Shown here: positions 45,551 to 57,832 of the stretch, one piece after another
How positions within the stretch are numbered: the stretch's first letter is position 1
How the letters are laid out: each line of letters begins with the position of its first letter
Source of the DNA: Vanilla planifolia
Taxonomy: Eukaryota; Streptophyta; Magnoliopsida; Asparagales; Orchidaceae
DNA length: 64,000 bases
NCBI GenBank assembly: GCA_023846275.1
Contig: JAIUJO010000236.1
Location: 320,001 to 384,000, forward strand
Direction: 5' to 3'
Program-made: the position numbers and the translations under genes
The notes under the pieces: generated by a model
The model's database searches: none
Told to the model about the DNA's origin: nothing
Seen by the model: the letters and a program-made list of their open reading frames with translations, nothing else

Positions 45551-48500
45551 GCAAAGCAAGGTTATAGTAGAGTGGAGAAGAGTAGAGTAAAGTAGAGAAA
45601 AGCAGAGCAAAGGAGAGCACAGTAGAGTAGAGTAGAGTAAAGATGAATAGAGCGGTGTAGAGTAGAGAAGAATAGAGCATTGCAAAGTAGAGAATAAAAA
45701 AAGTATATTTGAGTTGAGTAGAGAAGAGTAGAGAAGGGCAAAGTACAGTAGAGCAATGTTAGGCTAGGCTATGCTAGTGTATAGTAGAGTAGTTCAGAGT
45801 GGAGCTGAGTAGTGCAGAGTATAATAGTTTAGAGCTAAGATTTGCTAGGCTAAGCTTTGCTAAGTTAGAGTATAATAGAGTGGAGTAGAGTAGAATATAG
45901 TAAAGTAGAGTAGAGTAGAGTTGAGTAGAGTTGAGTAGAGTAAAGTAGAGCTAGGTTAGGTTAGGCTAAGTTAGGCTAAGCTAGGCTAGGATAGGTTAGG
46001 CTTGGAAAGAATAGAGTAGAGTATAGTACATTAGTGTAGAGTAGACTAGAGTAAAGTAGAGCTAGGTTTGGCATGGCGAAGCTAGGCTTGGCTAGGCAAG
46101 GCTCAAGAGGAGTAGAGTTGAGTAGAGTAGAGCAGAGTAGTGCATAATATAGATGCAAAAAGTAGAGTAGAGCAGAGTAGTGTAGAGCAGAGCTGAGCTA
46201 AGTAAGGTTAGCTAGGCTAGGCTAGGTTAGGTTAGGCTAGGTTATGCTAGGTTATATTGGAGTAGAGAAGAGTAGAGAAGAACAGAGTAAAGTAGTGTTG
46301 AGAAGAGTAGAGCTCGGGTAAGCTAGGCTAGCCTTGACTAGAGTAGAGTAGAGTAAAGTAAAGTTAAGTTAGGCTAGGCTAGGCTTGAGTATAGAGCAGA
46401 GCAGAGCAGGGTAGACAAAGTATTTTAGAGAAGAGTGGAGCAAAGCATAGTAAAGTAGAGTAGAGCAGAGTAGGACAGAATAGAGAAGAGTAGGATAGAG
46501 TACAGTAAAGTAAAGTAGAGTAGAGTAGAGCAGAGTAGAGCCAAGTGGAGTAGAGTAGAGTAGAGTAGAGCTAGGTTAGGCTAGGCTCGGCTAACTTAGA
46601 GTAGATTATAGTAGAGTAGAGTAGAGTAGAGTATATTATAGTAGAGTACACTATTGTAGAGTATAGTAGTGTGGAGTATAGCAAGGTTAGGATAAGTTAG
46701 GCTTGTCTAGGCTAGGCTAGGGTCGGTTAGGCTAAGTTAGAGTAGTGTAGAGTAGAGTAGAGTAAAGTAAAGTAGCGTAGAGTATAGTATAATGGAGTGG
46801 AGTAGGGTGGAACAAAGCTAGGCTAGGTTAGGCCAGAGTAAAGTAAAGTAGAGTAGAGTAGAGTAGAGTACAATACAGTAGAGTGTAGTAGAGTAGAGCA
46901 GAACAGAGCATAGTAGAACAGAGTGAAGCTAGTATAGTGGAGTAGTGTAGAGCTGAGTTGAGTAGAGTAGAGTATAGTAGAGTAGAGCAAAGCTAAGTTA
47001 GGCTAGGCTAAAGTGGAGTAGAATTGAGTAGGGTAGAGTAGAGCTAGGTTTTGCTAGGCTATGTTTGGTTTGGCTTGGTTAAAGTGGAGTATAGTAGAGT
47101 GAAGTAGAGTAGAAAAGAGTATAGTAGAGTATAATAGAGTAGGGTAGAGTTGTGTAAAGCAGAGTAGAGCTAGGTTAGGCTTGGCTTGGCTAGGTTAGGA
47201 TAGGGTATGCTAGGCTAGGTAAGAGTGGAGTGGAGTAGAGTAGAGTTGAGTTGAGTAGAGTAGAGTAGAGCTAGGTTGGGCTAGGCTAGCTTGAGTATAG
47301 TAGAGTAGAGTATAGTAGAGTATAGCAGAGCAAAGTAAAGAAGAGTAAAGTAGAATAGAGCATACCATAGTAGAGGAGAGAAGAGCAGGGTGGAGCAGAG
47401 CAAGGTTAGGGTAGACCGAGCTAAGTTAAGCTAGGCTTGAGTAAAGTAGAGTAGAGGTGAATAGAGTATAGCTAGGTTATTCTTTACTAGACTAGGCTAA
47501 ACAAGATGAGAGTAGACTAGAGTAGAGTAGATTAAAGTAGTGCAGAGTAGAGTAGAGTGGAGATGATTAGTGAAGAGTAAAGCAGAGCAAAGTAGAGTAG
47601 AGTAGAGCGAACTAGAGACAAGTAGAGCAGTGCAATGAAAAGTAGAGCTTGGTTTGGTTAGGCATGGCTAGAGTAGAGTAGGGTAGAGAGGTGTAGAATA
47701 GAGTAGAGTTAAGCTAGGTTAGGTTTGGATAGGCTACGATAGACTAGGCTAGGCTAAGCTAGGATAGGATATACTGGAGTAGTAAAGTAGATTAGAGCAA
47801 AGTAGTGTAGAGCTAGTTTAGGCTAGGCTAGGTGAGGTTAAGCTAGGCTAGGCTAGAGCAAAGTAGAGTACAATAGAGCAGAGTAGAGTATAACAGGATA
47901 ACGCATAGCAGAATAAGGTAGAGCTTAGTTGAGTAGTGCAGAGTAGAGCACACCAGAGCAGAGAAGTGTAGAGCAGAGTAAAGCAGAATAGAGAAGATGT
48001 TAAGATAGTAGAGTAGAGAAGAGAAAAGCAAAGCAAAGTATAGTGGAGTAGAGTGGAGCACAATAGGGTAGAGCTAGGTTAAACAAGGCTAGATTAGAGT
48101 AGTGTAGAGTAATGTGTAGTAGAGCTATGTTAGGCTAGGGTAGACAAGGTTAGTGTAGATTAGGTTAGGCTGGGCAAGAGTAGAGTAGAGCAGAGCAGAG
48201 TAGAGTAGAATAAACCTCAATTAGGCTAGGCTAAGCTTTGTTAGGTTAGAGCAAAGTAGAGTAGAGTTGAGCAGAGCAAACAAGAGCAAAGCAATGTTGA
48301 GAAGAGCAGAGTAGAGTATAATAGTGTAGTGTAGAGTAGAGTATAGTAGAATTTAGTATAGTATAGTAAAGTAAAGTAGAGTAGATTAGAGTAGAGTAGA
48401 GCAAAGTAGAGTAAAGTAGAGTAGAGTAGTATAGAGCAAAGAAGAATAGAGTGGAGTAGTGTAGAGTAGAGTATGACAGAGTAGAGCAGAGTAGAGTAGA

Positions 48501-49719
48501 GCTATGTTAGGTGAGGCTAGGCTATGCTATGCCAGGCTAGAGTAGAGTAGAGTAGAGTAGAGTAGAGCTGAGTTAGGTTAGGTTAGACAAGGCTAGGTTG
48601 GGCTAGGCAAGAGTAGAGTAATAGAGTAGAGTATAGTAGAGTAAAGCTAGGTTAAGCTTGTTTAGGTTAGGCTTGGCTCGACTAGGCTAGAGTTGAGAAG
48701 AGTAGAGTAGAGTATAGTATACTAGAGTTAAGCAGAGTAGAGTAGAGAAGAGTAGAACAGGGCAAAGAAAAGCTGAGTAGAGTAGAGTAGAGCAGAGTAG
48801 ATTAGGACAAAAAGAGCAAAGCATAGTAGAGTTAGGTTAAGTAAGGTTAAGCAAGGATAGGCTAAGATAGAGTAGAATAGAGTATGGTAGAGTAGAGTAT
48901 AGTATAGTATAGTAGAGCTGAGCTAGGTTAGGTTAGGCTATGCTAGTCAAAGTTAAGTAAGAGTAAGAGAGTAGAGTAGAGTAGAGCTAGGATAGGCTAG
49001 GCTACGGTTGCCTAGGCTAGAGTAAAGTAGAATATAGGAAAGTAGAGTTCAGTATAGCAGAGTTGAGCAGAGTAGAGCAAAGTAAAGAAAAGTAGAGTAT
49101 AGTGGTGCAGAGTAGAGTAGAGTAGAGTAGAGCAAAGGAGATTAATGTAGAGAATAAAAAAGCATAGCAGAGTAGAGTAGAGCAAAGTAAAGCAGAGTTA
49201 TGTTAGGATAAGCTAGACGAGGCTATCCTAGAGTAGAGTAGAGTAAAGTATAGTAGAATAGAGTAGAGTGGAGAAAGGTTAGGATAAGTTAGAGTAAAAT
49301 ATAGTTGATTAGAGTAAGGTAGTGTAGAGTAAAGTATAGTAGAACTAGGTTAGGCTAGGGTAGGCTAGGCTAGGGTAGGTTAGGCAAGGCTAGGCTTGAG
49401 TAGAGTAGAGTAGAGTAGAGCTAGTTTAGCTTAGGCTATACTAAACTAGGCTAAACTAAGCTAGAGTAGAGTAGAGTAGAGTAGAGTAGAGCAGGCCAGA
49501 GTAGAGTAGAGCAGAGTAGAGTAGAGCAGCACAAAGCAGAATAATGTAGAGCAGAGTAAAGCAAAGTAGAGCAGAGTATAGTAGATCGAGGTTAGGCTTG
49601 GCTAGATTAGAGTAGACTAGAGTAGAGTAAGGTCAAGCTAGGCAAGGCTAGAGTGGAGTAGAGTAGAGTGGAGTGGAGTAGACTATAGTAGAGTAGACTA
49701 GAGTAGAGTAGAGTAGAAT

Positions 49720-49774
49720 GGAGAAGAGGAGAGGAAAGAAGAGGAGTGGAGAGCAGAGGAGAGGAGAAGAGAGT
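49720..49774 (+). repeat. GGAGA polypurine patch
   Basis: About 55 bp of almost pure purine (GAGGA, GAAGA and GGAGA words) sits within AG-TAG satellite. Confidence 0.75.
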
Positions 49775-51892
49775 AGATTAGAGTAGAGTAGAGTAGATCA
49801 AAGGAAAGTGGAGCAGAGAAGGGTAAAAAAAATAAAGCAAAGTAGAGTAGAGTAAAGCAGTGTAGAGCAAAATAGAGTAGAGCTAGGTTAGGTTAGGCAA
49901 GGCTAAGCTAGGCTAGAGTAGACTAGAATAAAGTAAAGTAGAGTTGAGCTAGGTTAGGTTAGGCTAGGTTAGACTAGACTTGGCTGGAGTAGAGTAATAG
50001 AGTAGAGTATAATAGAGTATTGGTAAGTTAGGCTAGGTTAGGTTAGACTTGGTTGGGCTTGGCTACACTAGAGTAGTGTAGATTGGAGTAGAATATAATA
50101 GAGTAGAGTAGAGCAAAGTTGAGTAGAGAAGAGTAGAGTAGAGCAGAGTAGACCAAAGCATAAAAGAGCAGAGCATAGCATACCGAAATAGAGTAGAGTA
50201 TAGCATAGCAGAGCAAGGTTAGGAATGGCTAGGTTAGGCTATACTAGTATTGGCTAGGCCTGAGTAGAATCGAGTAGAGTAGAGTAGAGTGGAATAGAGT
50301 TGAGTAGAGTAGAGCTGAGCTAGGTTAGGTTAGGCTAGGCTAGGCTATCCTAATCTAAAGTAGGAGAGTAGAGTAGAGTATAGCTAGGTTAGGCTATGTG
50401 AGGTAAGGCTAGGTCTAGGCAAGAGTAGAGTAGAATAAAGTAAAATAGGGTATATTAGAGTAGAGCAGAGAAGAGGAGAGCAATACAGAGTAGAGCAGAG
50501 CAAAGCAGAGCAGAGTATAGTAGAGCAAGAAGAAAAAAGCAGAGCAAAGTAGAGTAGAACAAAGAAAAGCAGAGCTATGTTAAGCTAAGTTAGGCTAAGC
50601 CAGGCTAAGGTAGAGAAGAGTAGTGTAAAGAAGAGTAGAGTAGAGTAGAGCAAGGTTATAAAAGGCTAGGCTAGTTTAGAGTAGAGTAAAGTAGAATAGA
50701 CTAGAGTAAAGTAGAGTAAGGTAGAGTAGAGTAGAGTAGAGCTGGGTTTGGCTGGGCTAAGCTATGCTAGGCTAGGCTTGGCTCCACTAAGGTAGGCTAA
50801 GCTAAGCTAGAGTAGAGAAGAGTAGAGTAGAGTAGAGCTAGGTTAGGTTAGACTAGGCTAGGCTAGAGTAGAGTATAGTATAATGGAGAGAAGAAGGGTA
50901 GAGTAGAGCAAAGCAAAGCAAAGCAGAGTAGAGCAGAGAAGGGCAAAGCATAGTAGAGTAGAGCATAGCTAAGTTGAGTGGAGCTGAGCAAAGTTAGACT
51001 AGGTTAGGCTGGGCTAAGTTGGGCTATGCTAAGCTAGGTTAAATAAAAGTAGAGCAGAGCAGAGTATAGTATAGTAGAGTGGAGTAAAGAAGAGTAGAAA
51101 AGAACTAGGATAGGCCAGGCTAAACTAGGCTCGGCTAGGCTTTTGTTGGCTAGGCTAGCTATGCTAGAGTAGAGTAGAGTGGAGTGGAGTAAAGTAAAGT
51201 ATAGCTAATTCAGGCTAGGAAAGGCTAGGTTAGAGTAGAGTAAACTATAGAAAAGTAGAGTTGAGTAGAGTATAGCTAAGTTAGGCTAGGCTAGGGTAGG
51301 CTAGGGTAAGCTATGCAAGGCTAGTCTAGGCTAGAGTAGAGTAGACTAAAGTATAGTAGAGTAGAGTATAGTATAATAGAGTAGAGCTAGGTTAGGTTAG
51401 GTTAGACAAGGCAAGGCTAGGCTATGATAAGCAAGGCTAGAGTAGAGTATAGTAGAGTAGTGTAGAGTTAGGTTAGGTTAGGTTTGGTAAGGCTAAGCTA
51501 AGTTAGAGTACTATAGAGTAGAGTAGAGTAGAGTACAATATAATATAATAGAGTAGAATACAGTATAGTAGAGTAGAGCAGACCAGAGCTAGGTTAGGCT
51601 AGGGTAGGCTAGGCAAGGCTATAGTAGAGTAGAGTAGAAGATAATAGAGAAGAGTAGAGCTAGATTAGACTATGGTAGGCAAGGGAAGGCTGGGCTAGGT
51701 TAGGCTAGAGAGGAGTATAATATAGTAGAGTGAAGTAGAGTATAGCAAGATTAGGCTAGGCTTGGCTAGGTTAGGCTAGAGTATAATAGAGTAGAGTAGA
51801 GTATAATAGAGTTGAGTATAATAGAGTAGAGTAGAGTAGAGAGGAGTAGAGAAGAGAAGACTTGAGTAAAGTAGAGTAGGGTAGAGTAGAGT

Positions 51893-51930
51893 AGAGGACA
51901 GATAATGAGAGGAGAAAAGAGGACAGAGAG
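51893..51930 (+). repeat. GGAGA polypurine patch
   Basis: A shorter, more degenerate purine run with GAGGACAG and GAGAGGAGAAAAGAGG words. Confidence 0.65.
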
Positions 51931-54900
51931 CATAGTAGACCTAAGAAGAGCATGAAAGAGTAAAGTAGAGTAGATTAGAGTGGAGTAGAGTAGAGCAGAG
52001 CAGAGCAAAGAAGAGTCGAGCAGAGCAAACCAAAGATAAGAAAGGAAGAGCATAATAGAGTAGAAGAGAGTAGACGAGAGTAAAGAAAAGTAGGATAGAA
52101 TAGAGTAGAGTAGAGCAGAGTAAAGTGGAGTAGAGCAGAATTAGCTTATGCTAGGCTAGGCTAAGCTAAGCTAGAGTAGAATAAAGTAGAGCAAAGTAGA
52201 GTAGAGTATAGCAGAGCTAGGTTAGGTGAGAGTATAGTATAGTAGAGTAGAGTGGAGTAGTGAAGAGCAGAGTAGAGTAGAGTAGAGGAAAGTAGAGCAG
52301 AGTAGAGCATGGTAGAGTTGAGCATAGTTGAATAGAGTAGAGCAGAGCAAACAAATGTAAAGCTAGGTTAGGCAATGCTAGGCTTGAGTAGAGCAAAGTA
52401 GTATTATAGTGGAGCAAAGTTAAGTGGAGTAGAGCTAAATTAGAATAGGCTAGGCTAGGCTATGTTAGGGTAGGATAGAGTAGAGTAAACAAGAGTAGAG
52501 CTATGTTAAGCCAGGCTAGGCTAAGTTAAGATAGGCTATGGTAGCTAAGCTAAGCTAAGCTAGGCTAGAGTAGAGTAGAGCAGAGTAGAGTAGAGTAGAG
52601 TAGAGTAAAGTAGAGTAGGGTAGAGTGGAATAGAGTAGAGCTAGGTTTGGTTAAGCTTGGTTAGGCAATGTAGGCTAGGCTAAGCTAGAGTAGAATAGAG
52701 TAGAGTAGAGTAGAGCAGAGTAGAGTAGAGTAGAGTAAAGCTAAGTCACATTAGGCTAGGTTAGGCTAAGCAAGGCTAGGCTAAAGTAGACTAGAATAGA
52801 GTAGAGTAGAGAAGAGTAAAGTAGAGCAGAGTAGGGTAGAGCATAGTAGAGTGGATCAGAGTAGAGTAGAGTAAAGCAAAATGGAGTAGAGTAGGGCTAT
52901 ATTAGGCTAGGCTTGGATTGGCTAGGCTTGGCTAGGATAGAGTGGAGTAGAGTAGAGCTAAGTAGATTAGAGTAAAGTATATTAGAGTAGAGTAGAGCTT
53001 TGTTAGGGAAGGCTAAGCTTGCAAGGCTAGGCTAGGCTAGGCTATGGTAGGCAAGGTTGGGCTAGGCTAGAGTAGAGTATAGTGGAGTAGAGTAGGGTAA
53101 ATTAAAGCTTGGTTAGGCTAGGCTAAGCTAGAGTAAGAATTAAAGTAGGGTAGAGTAAAGTAGAGTAGAGCAAAAGATAGTGGAGCAGAGCATAGAAGAG
53201 CAAAGAAGACTAGGGCGTAGCAGAGTAGAGTAGAGCTAGGTTAGGCAAAGCTAGTCTAGGCTAGATTAGGCAAGGATATAGTAAATTATAGTAGAGGAGA
53301 GCTCAGTTTATCTAAACAAGGAGAGGTTAGAGCATAGTATAGTAGAGTAGAGTATAGTATAGTAGAGTAGAGTATAATAGAGAAGAGACGAGTAGAAGAG
53401 AGGAGAAGAGAGCAGAGTAGAGTATAGTAGAGTAGAGCAAAGTAGAGTATAATAGAGCATATTGGAAGAGCAAAGCAGAGCAATGTATAATAGAGTAGAG
53501 TATAGCAATGTAGTATAAAATTGGGCAGAGAAGAGCAGCGCAAAGTAGAGTAGAGCATAGGAAGGTTAGGCTAAGCTAGGCTAATCTAAGCTAGGTTAGG
53601 CTAGAGTAGAGTAGAGCAAGGTTAGGCTAGGCTAGGATAGGCTAGGCTCAGATATAATGAAGTAGAGTAGAGTAGATTAGAGTGGAGAAGAGTAGAGTAG
53701 AGTAGAGTAGAGTAGAATAGAGTGGAGTAAAGTAGAGTAAAGATTTGTTAGGTGGGCTAAATTAGGCTAGGTTGGGATAAGCTAGCATAGAGTAGAGTTA
53801 GGTTAGGCTAAGCTAAGATAGAGTATAATAGAGCAAAGTAGAGTAGAGTAGATTAGAGTAGAGAGGAATGGTGCAGAGTAAAATAGAGCAGAGTAAATTA
53901 GAGTTGAGTAGAGTAAAGCAGAGTAGAGCAAAGTAGAGCTGAGTAGAGTAGAGCTAGGTTAGGCTAAGGTAGGTTAGGCTAGGCAAGAGTAGTGTAGATT
54001 AGAGCTAAATGGGTATGGCTTGGCTAGGCTTGGTTAGAGTAGAGAAGGGCGGAGAAGATTAAAATAGAGTATAATAGAGTAGAGTAGAGCTTGGTTAGGT
54101 TAGGTTAGGCTAGGATAGGTTAGGCTAGGCAAAAGTAGAGTTGAGTGGAGTAAAGAATAGTAAAGTATAGTAGAGTAGAATAGAGTAGAGTATTGCAAAG
54201 TTAGGCAAGGCTAAGATAGAGTAAAGTATAGCAGAGTAGAGGAGAGTAGAGTAGAGTAGAGCAAAGTAGAGCTGAGTTGAGCAGAGTGGAGTAGAGTAGA
54301 CCAAAGCTGAGTAGAGCTAGGTTAAGCTAGACTAAGCTGTGTTAAGCTAGGCTAGAGTAATGTAGATAAGAGCTAGGTTGGGCTTGGCTAAGCTATGCTT
54401 GGTTAGAATAGAGAAGAGTAGGTAGAGATGAGTAGAATTAAGTAGAATAGAGTAGAGTAGAGTAGAGTAGAGTATAACTAGGTTAGGCTAAGCTAGGCTT
54501 TGCTTGGCTAGGTTTGGCTAGGCTAGTCTAGGCTGGGCAAGAGTAAAGTAGAGTAGAGCAGAGTAAAGTAGAGTAGAGCTTGGTTAGGTAAGGCTTGGCT
54601 AGAGTACAATATAGTAGAGTTGAGTAGAGTACGATAGAGTGGAGTAGAGCATAACCGAGCAAAGTAAAGAAGAGCAAAGTAGAGCAAAAAAGAGCAGAGT
54701 AGAGCGTAGCAAAGCTAGGTTATGCTAGGCTAGGTGAGGCTAGGCTAAGCTAAGCAAAGCAAGACTAGAGTAGAGAAGAGTAAAGCTAGGTTAGTTAAGG
54801 TTAGGTAAGGCTAGGTTAAAATAGAGTAAGGTTAGGCAAGGCTAGGCTAAGATAGGGTAGGCTTGGTAGGGCTAAGCAAGAGTTGAGTATAGTAAAGTAT

Positions 54901-57780
54901 AGTAGAGTATAGAAGAGTATAGTAGAGTAGAGTAGAGTGGAGAAGAGTAGAGGAGAGTAGAGCAGAGAAGAATTAAGTGAAGCAGAGTAGAGTAGAGCAG
55001 AGTAGAGTAGAGATGAGATAGTGCAAATCAGAGAAGAGTATAGTAGAGTAGAGTAGAGCAGAGTAGAGCAGAATACAGCAGAGTAGAGTAGTGTTAGGTT
55101 AGGCTAAGTAAGGCAAGGATAAGCTAGGCTAATTTTGTTTAGAGTAGAGTAGAGTAGAGTAGAGCTAGGTTAGGTTAGGCTAGGCTAAGCTAAGCTAGGT
55201 TAGGCTAGGTTCAAATAGAGTAGAGTAGAGTCTAGTGAAGTGGAGTTGAGAAAGAGTAAAGTAGAGAAAGGTTGGGTTAGGCTAGGCTTGAGTAGTGTAG
55301 AGTAGAGTAGAGTAAAGTAGGAAAGAGCAGAGAAGAGCAGAGCAAAGCTAATTAGAGTAGAGCAGAGCAAAGTGGAGTAGATTAGAGCTAAGTTTGTTTA
55401 GGTTAGGCTAGGCTAGGCTATGTTAGAGTAAAGTATATTACTATAGAGTAGAGAAGAATAAAGCAGGTTAGGATAGACTAGTCGATGCTAGGTTTGAGAA
55501 GAGTAGAGTAGAGTATGGTAGAATAGAGTATAGTAGAGTATTGTAATGGAAATTCGAGTTGAGGTTGGTTATGCTAGGCTAGGCCAGGGTAGGCTAGGCT
55601 AAGTAAAGCTAGGCTAGGCTATAGTAGAGTAGAGTAGAGTGGAGTAGAGAATTATAGAGTAGAGTAGAGTTGAGCTAGGTTAGGCTAGGCTCAACTAGGC
55701 TAAGCTAAGTTAGGCAAGCTAGAGTAGAGTAAAGCAGATTAAAGTAGAGTAGAGAAAAATAGAGGAGAGCAGAGTAGAGTAGAGCAGAGTGGAGTAGTGC
55801 AGAGCAAAGCAAAGCAGGGCTGAGCTAGGTTAGGCTAGGCTAATTTAGGTTAGGGTAGGCTAGTGTCGTGGAGAGTAGAGTAGAGTAGAGCAAGGTTTAG
55901 TTAGGCTAGGCTAGGCTAGAGTAGAGTAGAGTAAAGAAGAGTAGAGCAGAGCAGAGAAGAGTAGAGCAGAGTAGAGAAGAGTAGAGCAGAGCAGAGTAGA
56001 ATAGAGCAGAGTAAAACGATATTAAGCTAGGCTATGTTAGAGCAGAGTAGAGTAGAGTACAGTAGAGTAGAGTTGATAAGAGCTTGGTTAGGCTAGGCTA
56101 GGCAAGGCTATGCTAAACTAGGCTAGAGTAGAGTAGAGTAAAGTAGAGTAAGTAGAGTAGAACAGAGTAGAGCAGAGCAGAGTAAAGTAGAGAAGAGCAT
56201 AGTAAAGCAAAGATTGGTTAGGCTAGGCAAGGCTTGGCTAGATTGGAGTAGAATAGAGCAAAGTTAGGCTAGGCTACACCATGGAAGGTTAGAGTAGAGT
56301 AGAGCTGAGCTAGCTTAGGTATAGGCTAGCTTAGGCTAGGCTAGAGTAGAGTAGTAGAGTAGAGAAGAGCATATTAGAATAGAGTAGATTTAGGTTAAGC
56401 TAGCTTAGATTAGGCTAAGCTAGGCTAAGCTAGAGTAAAGTGGAGTAGTATAAAGCAAAGTAGACTTGAGTAGAGTATAGCAAAGAAGAGTAGAGTATAG
56501 TAGAGTATAGCATAGAGTAGAGTAGAGTAGAACATAGTGAAGTGAAGTGGAGTAGAGCAGAGTAGAGATGGTAGAGAAGAGTAGAGAAGAGCAGAGAAGC
56601 ATAGAGCAGAGTAAAAAAGAGCAGAGTACAGAATAAAAAAGTAGAATAGAGTTGAGTATAAAAGAGTAGAGTAGACTACAATGTAGCATAGCTAGGTTAA
56701 GCTAAACTAGGCTGGGCCTGGCTAGGAGAAGCTAGGCAAGAGTAGAGTAGAGTAGTGTAAAGCATAGTATAGTATAGTAGAGCTATGTTAGGTTATGCTT
56801 CGCTTGGCTAGGATAAAGTAGAGTAGAGTAGAGTAGAGTAAAGTATAGTAGAGTAGAGTAAAGTAGAGTAGAGTAAAGTAGAGTAGAGTGGATTATAGTA
56901 GAGTTGAGTAAAGTAGACTTTTGCTAGGTTTGGTCGGGCTAAGGTAGGTTATGCTGAGCAAGAGTATAGTAGATTATAGTAGAATATAGTAGAGCAAACT
57001 TGAGCAAAGCAAAGCTAAGTTATGCTAAGTTAGGTTAGCCTAGGCTAGGCAAGGCTAGAGTTGTGTACAGTAGAGTAGAGCAGAATAGAGTAGAGCAGAG
57101 CAGAGATGAGTAGAATAGAGTAGAGCAAATTTAGGCTTGGGTAGGCTAGGTTAGGCAATGTTAGGCTAGGTTAGAGTGGAGTAGAGTAAAGTAAAATAGA
57201 GTAGAGCAGAGTTGAGTAGACTAGACTAGAGTAGAGCTAGAGTAGGTTAGGCCAGGTTAGGCTAGCATATTATATGCTAAGAAAGGCTAGGCAAGGCTAG
57301 CTAAGCAATGCTAGGCTAGAGTAGAGTAGAATAAAGTAGAGCGAGGTTAGGCTGGGCTAGGGTAGGCTAAGGTAGGCTAGGCTCGACTAAATTAAAGTAG
57401 AATAGAGTAGAGCATAGTAGAGTAGAATAGAGCTTGGTTAGGCTAGGCTAGGCTTGGCTAAGCTAAAGAAGAGTAGAGTAGAGTAGAGTAGAGTAGAGTT
57501 GAGCAGAGTAAAGTGGAGTAGAGTAGAGGAGAGCAGAGTAGACCAGAGTAGAGTAGAACAGAGCAGAGCAGAAGAGTAGAGTGGAGTATAATAAAAAAGT
57601 GTGAAGCAGAGTAGAGTAGTGTAGAGCAAAGTTGAGAAGAATAGAGTAGAATAAAGCAAAGCTAGGTTAGGCTAAGCTAGTGTAAATTAAAATAGAGTAG
57701 AGTAAAGTGGAGTAGGATAGAGTAGAGTAGAGTAAAGTAGAGTAGATTATAGTAGAGTACAGTAGAGTAGAGTAAAGTAG

Positions 57781-57832
57781 AGGAGATGAGAGGAGAGAAG
57801 ATATGAGGATAAGAGAAGATAGGAGAGGAGAA
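57781..57832 (+). repeat. GGAGA polypurine patch with GATGAGAGGA words
   Basis: A purine-rich run containing GATGAGAGGAGAG and GAGGATAAGAGA. Similar words occur at 24288-24320 next to the retrotransposon, so these two patches may share a common ancestor. Confidence 0.7.
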